Translations under genes and position numbers: made by a program
Shown here: one piece after another, positions 15,563 through 22,190 of the stretch
Layout: the number at the start of each line of letters is the position of its first letter
Position numbering within the stretch: position 1 is the stretch's first letter
DNA from: Microcaldota archaeon
GTDB lineage: Archaea; Micrarchaeota; Micrarchaeia; Anstonellales; Bilamarchaeaceae
NCBI GenBank assembly: GCA_016212505.1
Contig: JACRGB010000027.1
Span: forward strand, 1 to 42,354
Direction: 5' to 3'
DNA length: 42,354 bases
Notes under the pieces: model-generated
Databases searched by the model: none
What the model saw: the letters and a program-made list of their open reading frames with translations, nothing else
Told to the model about the DNA's origin: nothing

Positions 15563-16513
15563 TCACAAAAATGCTGCCAGCATGGCAATCTTCCAGGCTA
15601 TTGAAAGCACGCCTTCCATTGCTTTCATCCCTTCTCCAACGACTGAAAGGACGGCGACAAGGTAGATGATGAGATTTACAAAGCCGATAAGCCCAAAGCC
15701 AAGCATCAGGCTCATGCCCTGAACAAAGCCGCCTGCAAGGTTAGGGTCATTTGTGCTGAACAAAGCAGATAATCCAGAGACCAGCAGCGCGTCAATGCTG
15801 GTCATGAATACGATAAGAAGTATGAACTTGAGCATGAACGAACCCCATTTTTTTGTGTATGGGATGAAGTAAAGGAAAATTCCAACTGGAAATAAGAGCA
15901 GCAGAAACGGGATCATTATGTAGCGGATCAACAAAGTAAAAAACGTTAGTGCTGCCACTAAAATGAAATTGAATGATATGACAAATCCGAATACTATGGA
16001 TGAGAATGTAGCCTGTATGCTCAGATTATCCAATGCACTGTTGTAAAGTGAATTTGTTATGTATTGATTGAGCTGGAGTATCATACTGAAAAGATTGTAC
16101 GAAACCGACAGGGCAACGATCATGAAGATTATTCTATGAAGCCATGCCTTTGCATCATTCATTTTTTCAGGCTCTGCCGCACTGGCAATATAGTAAGCTC
16201 CTACTCCCATTAAGGCAAGCGAATAAAGACTTTCTAGGACTTTCATAACGTTTGTGTAAGGAGAACAGAACAGGGTTATGTCAGGGCCTTTGATTATGAA
16301 ATTCAGGGCGTTTTGCAGGAACTGTTCTGCACCATAAACAAAACCGCTGATCAATGAGCTAAAGAATTTCTCAACAATGCAGGTCGGCAGGTTGTAAAGA
16401 ACCTGAAGGAAATTTGCATTATCCGGGCATGACTGATTCTGAACCTGAAAATTTATAGATGTTGGAAATACCAACGGCAGCAATAGCAATAAGATGAGTG
16501 TTTGTTTAAGCAT
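15563..16513 (-). CDS. VirB6/TrbL-like polytopic membrane protein
   Basis: A 316-aa protein with a signal peptide (LKQTLILLLLLPLVFPTS), an extracytoplasmic segment with cysteines (CPDNANF, LPTCIV), and about six further hydrophobic helices, ending in a short tail. The arrangement and position next to VirB3/VirB4 homologues fit VirB6 and the archaeal CedA/TedA channel proteins that carry DNA across the membrane. Sequence motifs of this family are weak, so the call depends on topology and neighbours. It ends 10 nt before the PrgI-like gene and overlaps the upstream surface-protein gene by 8 nt. Confidence 0.7.
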   Translation of the reverse strand: MLKQTLILLLLLPLVFPTSINFQVQNQSCPDNANFLQVLYNLPTCIVEKFFSSLISGFVYGAEQFLQNALNFIIKGPDITLFCSPYTNVMKVLESLYSLALMGVGAYYIASAAEPEKMNDAKAWLHRIIFMIVALSVSYNLFSMILQLNQYITNSLYNSALDNLSIQATFSSIVFGFVISFNFILVAALTFFTLLIRYIMIPFLLLLFPVGIFLYFIPYTKKWGSFMLKFILLIVFMTSIDALLVSGLSALFSTNDPNLAGGFVQGMSLMLGFGLIGFVNLIIYLVAVLSVVGEGMKAMEGVLSIAWKIAMLAAFL

Positions 16514-17660
16514 GAGGCATCACCTTTTTTCCGATTTGATACAAAATGTAGAAAGCAATTCCAAGCTCTGCCAGAGAAAGTAGGGAATCAAAAAATGCTG
16601 GCTGTTTTATTTCTACTTTCTCGGATTTGGTAGAGTTTCCAACATCGGAAAGATTGCAGCCGCTAATAGTTTTGGAGTTGAAATGCCCAGAAATTGTCAA
16701 TGAGCAGTTTGGAGAGTAAGGAACTAGAATCCTGAATGCAGAATTATTTCTTTCCAAAATACTTAACCCATATTCAGAGGTTTTGTTTAGCGGTACAATT
16801 TCTTTTATAAGCACATTGTACGGCTCCAGCTCATAGCGGGTTTTGTAAGTGTAATTTGTTTTGTCAAAAGTGGAATTGCCAATCTGAAAATATACTTTAG
16901 AGTTGTTTGCATTTACCAGAACTTCAGCCAGGCCATTGTAGTAAGCTGCAACAGAGTAATTTGAATCAGGCGTGAAATTTTCATACTTGATTTTCTTGGA
17001 ATCAGAAACGCTTATGCTGTCCTTGAAGCTGTCCGTCCGATAGTAATCACAAGTAACCCAGCAGCCGGTCATATCGCAATGAGTTACCAAATGATAGCGG
17101 TCTACCAGATACTCGCTTTTTACGTTAAGTGTCGCCGTAAGATTGGAGCTTATGTTTTTCGTTGAAACAGAATAATCATAGCCGCAAATCCTGAAATTGT
17201 CATTACAATCCCCGCCTAATTTTCTTGTATCAACTACAAAAGTGAAATTCTCCTTTATGAAAACCTTGCTTGTTGAATTCAGCAGATAAGTGCCGTTGTC
17301 ATAAACTGAGGGACTGAAATAGGCAAGGCTGACCCACGCGTCCTTAATGTTTTTCGAGCTTTTGGTAACATTAAACCATTTTCCAAAAGGTATTTTCTGG
17401 TTCCATTGGAAAATATTTTCATAGGAATTGTTGCCTATTGCTTCAGCTATGAAAAGTTTCTTGTCTTCGGTCGTATTAAACGCATTTGCCAGAATGCAAA
17501 TTGGATCGAAGTTAAAATTGCAGTATTGCAAGATCGTATCTGCAGGCTTTGAAGGCTGGATGTATTTACTGGCCTCAACATAGTCCTTATATGTATAGTA
17601 AGGACAGGCTGGAACAGCGACTGCAATACCGCACAAAAGCAATAATAGGAGTTCTTTCAT
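16506..17660 (-). CDS. Secreted, sequon-rich surface protein with C-terminal anchor
   Basis: 384 aa from ATG 17660, which gives a clean signal peptide (MKELLLLLLCGIAVAVPA); the longer track start would place that peptide internally. The mature part is beta-rich, cysteine-containing, and has about 18 N-x-S/T sites, far more than its neighbours, implying heavy N-glycosylation outside the cell. A single membrane helix near the end (SLLSLAELGIAFYILYQIG) leaves a short basic tail. No known family. Encoded between the pilin-like genes and the VirB6-like gene, it may be the cell-contact or pilus-base component. Overlaps the VirB6-like gene. Confidence 0.75.
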   Translation of the reverse strand: MKELLLLLLCGIAVAVPACPYYTYKDYVEASKYIQPSKPADTILQYCNFNFDPICILANAFNTTEDKKLFIAEAIGNNSYENIFQWNQKIPFGKWFNVTKSSKNIKDAWVSLAYFSPSVYDNGTYLLNSTSKVFIKENFTFVVDTRKLGGDCNDNFRICGYDYSVSTKNISSNLTATLNVKSEYLVDRYHLVTHCDMTGCWVTCDYYRTDSFKDSISVSDSKKIKYENFTPDSNYSVAAYYNGLAEVLVNANNSKVYFQIGNSTFDKTNYTYKTRYELEPYNVLIKEIVPLNKTSEYGLSILERNNSAFRILVPYSPNCSLTISGHFNSKTISGCNLSDVGNSTKSEKVEIKQPAFFDSLLSLAELGIAFYILYQIGKKVMPHA

Positions 17661-17664
17661 GGCA

Positions 17665-17883
17665 TCACCCGCAATAGGTACCCCCTGAGAAAACAGAAGC
17701 CAGCCAAGGCGCCATGAAAACGATGCAAAGGCCAATCACGACCCCAAGAATGACCTCCTTCCATTGGTTTTTCATGGCTGGGTCACGGGTAGTTATCAGC
17801 ATGAAGCCGGAATATGCAATCATGATGATTCCGGCAAGTGCTGAAAGCATTGTTATATCGTTTGCTATGTCTGCTAGTGTCAA
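17665..17883 (-). CDS. VirB2/TrbC-like pilin subunit 1
   Basis: A 72-aa protein with two membrane helices (LSALAGIIMIAYSGFMLI and EVILGVVIGLCIVFMAPWLA) joined by a short polar loop (TTRDPAMKNQWK). This is the VirB2/TrbC major-pilin layout, but without an evident cleaved signal peptide. It ends with GGTYCG, echoing the GICGW end of its neighbour. It is one of a tandem pair in the VirB operon, 4 nt before the surface-protein start. Confidence 0.75.
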   Translation of the reverse strand: MTLADIANDITMLSALAGIIMIAYSGFMLITTRDPAMKNQWKEVILGVVIGLCIVFMAPWLASVFSGGTYCG

Positions 17884-17884
17884 T

Positions 17885-18181
17885 CTACCACCCGCATATC
17901 CCGGCTGAATTTACCAGCGTTTTCACAAGCACAGGGGCTATCCAGATGATTATCAGGCCGATAATCACGCCTCCCAGCAAGGCCTTGGCCGCATTCTTTT
18001 CCATTATCTCGTGGCTGCTGGCAAGGATAAACCCGGCATAGGCAGCAACCAGAATGCCCGCAACAGTCCCCAGAACCTGGATCATGCCATAAAGATTGCA
18101 GATAGGCTGATCCGGCGGGATAGTCAAAGTTGCAAAACTTAACCCAACAAAAAGCAGGGCTACCGCTAACTCTTTTTTCAT
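17885..18181 (-). CDS. VirB2/TrbC-like pilin subunit 2
   Basis: A 98-aa protein with a signal peptide (KKELAVALLFVGLSFA), then two membrane helices (VLGTVAGILVAAYAGFILAS and LLGGVIIGLIIIWIAPVLV) separated by SHEIMEKNAAKA. The AAYAGF and WIAPVL segments match the partner pilin (IAYSGF, MAPWLA), so the two are paralogues. Its ATG overlaps the stop of the methyltransferase gene (ATGA), placing the methyltransferase in the same operon. It probably forms the pilus or an inner-membrane pore as in archaeal Ted/Ced systems. Confidence 0.78.
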   Translation of the reverse strand: MKKELAVALLFVGLSFATLTIPPDQPICNLYGMIQVLGTVAGILVAAYAGFILASSHEIMEKNAAKALLGGVIIGLIIIWIAPVLVKTLVNSAGICGW

Positions 18182-19062
18182 ATCATTTCACCTCGAGGTT
18201 TTTTGACGATAATTTCAAAGGAATGGGGATCCTCGCAGTACCCGGCCTTCTTTTTTATGAGCTCCAGATAAGCCCCATTGATCTCGTACCCTACTGAACT
18301 CCTACACAATTTTTTGGCCACGGCACTGGTGGTCCCGCTTCCCAGAAAAGGATCTAGGACAGATTCTCCCTTATAGGTGTACAATCTGATCAAGGCTTCC
18401 GGGAGCTGCTCCGGAAACATCGCAGGATGCCCCTTCCTTGTTTCTGGCATCATTTCCCAAATATCAGTATTCCAATGAAGTCTGGCATATCGGATATTGA
18501 GCTTTGAATCCTCTTTCATGTCGTGCGTCAGCGTCTTATAGTCGAAATCGCCTTTTCTGAAAACTAGAATATGCTCGTAGATATTGTTTGGATAGTAATA
18601 CATCGGATAGGGGTGTTGAATGAGCAAGCCGAATCTTTTTGAAGCTCCGGAGCAATTTCCGTTTTTTCTGCCCGATGGTTTTTTCCAGATGATATTGTCA
18701 ACGTACTTGAAGCCGCATCTTTGCAGTATGCTTATGCAGTGTGCGTGGATCGGGTATTTTCTTCCATTGCTGATGACGTCGGAAATATTCACACAGACAT
18801 AGCGGCCTTTTGCTAAGACGCGGTAGCATTCCTCGAATACCTGCCTTAACGATTTCAAATAGCCTGCATAGCTGTCAATAGATCCGATATTTTCCGTGCC
18901 ATAGTCCTTGACATTAAAATAAGGCGGACTTGTCACAACCAGCTGGATGGATTCGTTGTCCAGCTCTGCCATGTTATAGGCATCTCCGATTACGATCTGG
19001 TGCCTTGTCGGCACCATCTCTCCAAATTCCTCGAATTTCGAGACCATGCGTTTGGTTTTCAT
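18178..19062 (-). CDS. DNA methyltransferase (N4-cytosine/N6-adenine, TSPPY type)
   Basis: About 294 aa. Catalytic motif IV is TSPPYFNVKDYG near the N-terminus, and the SAM-binding motif DPFLGSGTT is near the C-terminus, so it is a beta-type arrangement, common for N4-cytosine or N6-adenine enzymes. No restriction endonuclease is next to it, so it may be a solitary enzyme that marks or protects element DNA, or controls transfer. ATG 19062 is chosen over TTG 19068. It is the first gene of the VirB operon; its promoter has the 24-bp operator 44 nt upstream and a TATA-like AAATATAATATA. Confidence 0.92.
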   Translation of the reverse strand: MKTKRMVSKFEEFGEMVPTRHQIVIGDAYNMAELDNESIQLVVTSPPYFNVKDYGTENIGSIDSYAGYLKSLRQVFEECYRVLAKGRYVCVNISDVISNGRKYPIHAHCISILQRCGFKYVDNIIWKKPSGRKNGNCSGASKRFGLLIQHPYPMYYYPNNIYEHILVFRKGDFDYKTLTHDMKEDSKLNIRYARLHWNTDIWEMMPETRKGHPAMFPEQLPEALIRLYTYKGESVLDPFLGSGTTSAVAKKLCRSSVGYEINGAYLELIKKKAGYCEDPHSFEIIVKKPRGEMI

Positions 19063-19105
19063 GGTCAATTTGATATCTCGTTAGACTATATTATATTTAC
19101 TGTAA

Positions 19106-19129
19106 AAATTGACAGAATTTTGTAAGATT
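19106..19129. promoter_or_regulatory. 24-bp operator, third copy
   Basis: Matches the 8182 palindrome at 20 of 24 positions, with TTGACAGAATT intact. Its edge is 44 nt before the methyltransferase ATG, with the TATA-like box between. Confidence 0.7.
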
Positions 19130-19197
19130 CAAGGAGAGAACCACCAATAATTTACTTGATTATAGTTTTAGTGACCCATAATACGGTATTTGTTTAG

Positions 19198-19314
19198 CTA
19201 GGACTGGGTTGTTGCTCTAAGAAACTTTGATCGGTTTTTGAAGCCAAGCTTCTTTTGGATAGAATTTAGATCCGAGAGGACTTCGTGATACAAGGACCTG
19301 TCGATTACTTTCAT
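19198..19314 (-). CDS. 38-aa small protein, ribbon-helix-helix-like fragment
   Basis: Not in the ORF track. The sequence has LNSIQKKLGFKNRSKFLRAT, which resembles the two helices of CopG/RHH regulators (L..xxxxLGfxnRSexIRxA), but the N-terminal part is atypical and the protein stops early. It may be a truncated regulator or a small one divergent from the zinc ABC operon. The rest of the 19.13-19.41 kb gap holds only the dyad region at 19326. Confidence 0.4.
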   Translation of the reverse strand: MKVIDRSLYHEVLSDLNSIQKKLGFKNRSKFLRATTQS

Positions 19315-19325
19315 TTTATCAATTT

Positions 19326-19379
19326 GCTAAACTTATTAATTTTATCTCATTTTATTAGATAAGTTAATAACTTTATAGC
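19326..19379. promoter_or_regulatory. A/T-rich dyad before the zinc ABC operon
   Basis: Nested inverted repeats, GCTA...TAGC outside and TTATCT/AGATAA inside, lie between the 38-aa gene and znuA. A metal-responsive operator is plausible by position; the regulator is not identified. Confidence 0.4.
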
Positions 19380-19415
19380 AAAACTTTATTAAGTATTTGC
19401 TAACCTAACAAAATC

Positions 19416-20312
19416 ATGAAGAAGATAAAGTTTGTGATTTTTGGACTTATCGTGCTTTTGCTAGTAGGATGCAGTGCACCAGTTAAAGAAAATCAAAACG
19501 GAAAATTAACCGTAGTAACTACAATTTACCCAGTTTACGATATTACGAAGAATTTAACATTTGGCTTGGCAGATGTTTCATCACTTATTCCTGCTGGAGT
19601 AGAACCTCATGAGTATGAACCGACTCCTAGCCAGGTTGCTGATCTGCAAAATGCAAATGTATTTGTAATTTCAGGACTAGGTTTTGATGCAGTTGAAGGA
19701 AAATTGGCAAGTAGCTTAAGCAAAAAGGTTAATGTAATAGTGGCAAGTGAGGGGATCGGATTGATGGATGCGACTGGAGAAGAAGCAAAAGAAATGCCAA
19801 AAGATCCTCATATATGGCTATCACCGCAAAGAATGATCATCATGACCCAGAACATCAAAGACGGTTTAGAACAAACAGATCCTGGAAATAAGAATAAATA
19901 CGAGACAAATGCCGCTGCATATGTTTCTGAGCTGCAAAAATTGGATGAAGAATACAAAAACGTTTTATCAAACTGTAATAAAGACACAATACTCACTACG
20001 CACAATGCATTCTCTTATTTATCCAAAGACTACGGGTTCAAGCAGACATCAATATCCGGGCTTAATCCTGATGCTGAGCCCAGCCCTCAGAAGTTAGCAG
20101 AACTAGTTGATGCAGCAAAAAAAGATAAAATAAAATATGTATTTTATGAAGAATTGGTTGATCCAAGAATAGCCCAAACAATAGCGAGCGAAGTCGGCGC
20201 GCAGGCTCTGGAATTAAATCCAATAGAAGGAAGCAAGAATCCTAAGGATAACTATTTTAAGATGATGAGAAGAAATTTAGTTAACCTAAGATTGGCTTTG
20301 GAGTGCAGCTAA
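19416..20312 (+). CDS. znuA: Zinc/manganese ABC transporter substrate-binding lipoprotein
   Basis: A 298-aa cluster A-I metal-binding protein. The signal peptide ends in the lipobox LLVGCSAP (Cys about 19). Family landmarks are VVTTIYPVYDITKNL, GVEPHEYEPTPSQ, DPHIWLSP, TTHNAFSYLSKDYGF and FYEELVDPRIA. Three histidines and an acidic residue usually hold the metal: the His of EPHE, DPHI and THNA are present, and the acidic residue would be in the last motif. The His-rich loop of many ZnuA proteins is absent, so Zn versus Mn is undecided. First gene of a three-gene operon; its TAA overlaps the next ATG by one base. Confidence 0.9.
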   Translation: MKKIKFVIFGLIVLLLVGCSAPVKENQNGKLTVVTTIYPVYDITKNLTFGLADVSSLIPAGVEPHEYEPTPSQVADLQNANVFVISGLGFDAVEGKLASSLSKKVNVIVASEGIGLMDATGEEAKEMPKDPHIWLSPQRMIIMTQNIKDGLEQTDPGNKNKYETNAAAYVSELQKLDEEYKNVLSNCNKDTILTTHNAFSYLSKDYGFKQTSISGLNPDAEPSPQKLAELVDAAKKDKIKYVFYEELVDPRIAQTIASEVGAQALELNPIEGSKNPKDNYFKMMRRNLVNLRLALECS

Positions 20313-21013
20313 TGGACGTTATCGAAATCAAGGATTTATCATTTTCCTATAACGAAAATGAAGTTCTGAATAATATTTCAGTTGAAATAGGAAAAGGCGA
20401 ATTTGTAGCGATGATTGGTCCTAACGGCTCAGGAAAAACAACTTTGATAAAAATTATCCTTGGATTGCTAAATCCCACTGGCGGCTCAATAAAACTTTTT
20501 GGCAAAGACATATCCGAGTTCAGAGATTGGAATGAAATTGGCTATATACCCCAAAAAGGTTCAATTGAAGAAAATTTTCCTGGAAGCATAAGTGAGGTAA
20601 TTTCACTAAAAGAGGGATCGTGCTCGGAAAAAGAAAAAATAGTAAAAATGCTCGATTTGGAAAAATTGCTTGGCCGAAAGTTTTCCAATCTTTCAGGGGG
20701 CCAGCAACAAAAAGTTTTGATAGCTCTTGCATTGACATCTAACCCAAAATTGCTGATACTTGATGAACCAACTGTAGGAGTAGATCTAAAAGTACAACAA
20801 AGTTTCTATGAGATTTTACATAAGCTTAATTCCGAACTTGGAGTGACCATCATAATCGTAACCCATGATGTGGGGGTCATTCCGAATTATGTCCAGAGCA
20901 TCATAAGCATAAACCATAACATATGCTGTAAATCAAAATCGGAAAAAATGGAAGAGTTGCTTGAGCAGGTTTATGGCAAAAAAGTGCAGATGTTTCATCA
21001 CATGCACAAGTGA
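20312..21013 (+). CDS. znuC: Zinc/manganese ABC transporter ATP-binding protein
   Basis: 233 aa from ATG 20312, overlapping the znuA stop (TAATG); the track start three codons earlier is inside znuA. Walker A is GPNGSGKTT, the signature is LSGGQQQKV, Walker B is LLILDEPTVGVD, and the switch His is in VTHDVG. The C-terminal tail ends VQMFHHMHK, a His-rich end often seen in zinc-related ATPases. It drives uptake of the metal delivered by the lipoprotein. Confidence 0.95.
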   Translation: MDVIEIKDLSFSYNENEVLNNISVEIGKGEFVAMIGPNGSGKTTLIKIILGLLNPTGGSIKLFGKDISEFRDWNEIGYIPQKGSIEENFPGSISEVISLKEGSCSEKEKIVKMLDLEKLLGRKFSNLSGGQQQKVLIALALTSNPKLLILDEPTVGVDLKVQQSFYEILHKLNSELGVTIIIVTHDVGVIPNYVQSIISINHNICCKSKSEKMEELLEQVYGKKVQMFHHMHK

Positions 21014-21017
21014 TTGA

Positions 21018-21839
21018 ATGGTTTTCGAAGTATTAACCTATGAATTTATGCAACGTGCCTTTATTGGCGGAATATTAGTTGCACTACTCTGTGCAAGCTT
21101 AGGAGTCTTTCTGGTTCTCAAAAGGCTTTCACTCCTTGGAGATGGACTTGCACATGCAGCGTTTGGAGGAGTTGCTATTGGTTTGTTGCTGGGCATTTAT
21201 CCAGTTACATCTGCATTAGTAGTTACTGCTGCAAGTGCACTTGGAGTACAGGAACTGATAAAAAAACTCAAAGTTTATGGGGAATCAGCAACTGCAATAG
21301 TTTTATCAGTTGCAATGGGATTGGCAGTAGTAATAATTGGAATAGGTAAGGGATTTAATGTTGATTTGTTTAGCTATTTATTTGGAAGCATTCTGGCCCT
21401 TAACAACATGGACCTGCTGATAATAGGGACAGTATTCATACTTTCGCTCGCGTTTTTAGCACTATTTTACAAAAAACTGGTCTTTATTTCGTTTAATTCA
21501 GAAATTGCCCAAACAAGCGGGATTAATGTTGAACTTATAGATCGGCTCTTTGTGATAATTATTGCGATGACCGTAGTTGTTGCGATAAGAGCGGTTGGCA
21601 TTCTTCTTGTTTCCTCTTTGTTTGTTCTTCCAGCAGTCACAGCTTTCCAAATAGCAAGTTCGTTCAAAAAAACAATGATCTATTCGGTTTTGATTGCACT
21701 TTTTAGCGTAATTTTGGGGGTAGTTACGTCATTTTATCTTGATTTGCCTCCAGGTGGAACAATTGTCCTAATTTTGTTTGGTGTATTCCTGATAAGCATA
21801 ATATTTAAGCAAAGAAAAAAGCATAGAAGGAGTCTATGA
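21018..21839 (+). CDS. znuB: Zinc/manganese ABC transporter permease
   Basis: A 273-aa ABC-3 family permease with about eight membrane helices. The conserved LLGDGLAHAAFGGVAIG segment (about 36-52) carries the DGLAHA coupling motif of this family, and AIRAVGILLVSSLFVLPAVTA is the other strongly conserved region. It follows the ATPase by 4 nt and ends the operon. The gene after it is an IS relic. Confidence 0.93.
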   Translation: MVFEVLTYEFMQRAFIGGILVALLCASLGVFLVLKRLSLLGDGLAHAAFGGVAIGLLLGIYPVTSALVVTAASALGVQELIKKLKVYGESATAIVLSVAMGLAVVIIGIGKGFNVDLFSYLFGSILALNNMDLLIIGTVFILSLAFLALFYKKLVFISFNSEIAQTSGINVELIDRLFVIIIAMTVVVAIRAVGILLVSSLFVLPAVTAFQIASSFKKTMIYSVLIALFSVILGVVTSFYLDLPPGGTIVLILFGVFLISIIFKQRKKHRRSL

Positions 21840-21948
21840 GTAGTGTATAGCGTTGCTATGCTCGATCGTATGAGCTATGGGCTTTGCCCTTATGACCCTA
21901 CTGCTAGTGCTCACTCGACGAGCAAGCTCGCCGTATCTGCAATGCTTG
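21840..21948. repeat. Hairpin-dense intergenic stretch
   Basis: Several short stem-loops in about 100 nt: TAGC-GTT-GCTA, GGGC-TTT-GCCC, CGAGC-AA-GCTCG and others. No gene. It adjoins the TnpA relic and could include that element's end, or terminate the ABC operon. Confidence 0.4.
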
Positions 21949-22182
21949 TTAATTGAATTCTGATAGTTTTTTCTGAGTGATATCCTGTTTCTTAAGGTAA
22001 TTCTTTACAACTGCCTCAGTCATAGGACCTACGCTTCTATTGGATCTCCAACCACTCCAGAATTCTCTGTCGGGATAAAGCTTGAGAAAGTTGGGGATTT
22101 TTTGAAAAATCTTTGAGGCACTGTGACTTTGAAGATCTGGAGAGGCTGCTGCACTGAAAGAGTTAAAAGGAATGGATCGCAT
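21949..22182 (-). pseudogene. tnpA: IS200/IS605 TnpA C-terminal relic
   Basis: The 77-aa frame ends with SASKIFQKIPNF, REFWSGWRSNRSVGPMTEAVVKNYLKKQ, matching the end of Y1 (HUH) transposases: a K-x-F helix, FWSxG, SVGxxTE, and the final helix with the nucleophilic Tyr (KNYL). The N-terminal two thirds, including the HUH motif, are missing, and the first 18 residues do not fit the family. It is a decayed insertion between the zinc ABC operon and the P-type ATPase. Confidence 0.65.
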
Positions 22183-22190
22183 ATGATCTC

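Larger units (their letters stand above)
8155..19129. mobile_element. Putative integrated conjugation-like element
   Basis: The span is bounded on the left by the tRNA-Leu 3' end and on the right by the promoter operator of a DNA methyltransferase. It holds a tyrosine recombinase, an Orc1/Cdc6-like initiator, small regulators, a histone-fold-like protein and a VirB2/3/4/6-type operon. A shared 24-bp operator occurs near both ends (8182, 19106) and inside (9590). The right attachment site is not resolved: no tRNA-end copy is seen near 19.1 kb, and matching repeats occur only at 29.4-32.2 kb. No relaxase or VirD4-type coupling protein is visible. Confidence 0.6.

Noticed and set aside
7741-19130. 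Viral (SSV-like) provirus
   Set aside because: A recombinase and VirB4-like ATPase are present, but no capsid or virion protein is recognised; the pilin/VirB6/VirB3 set favours a conjugation-like element.
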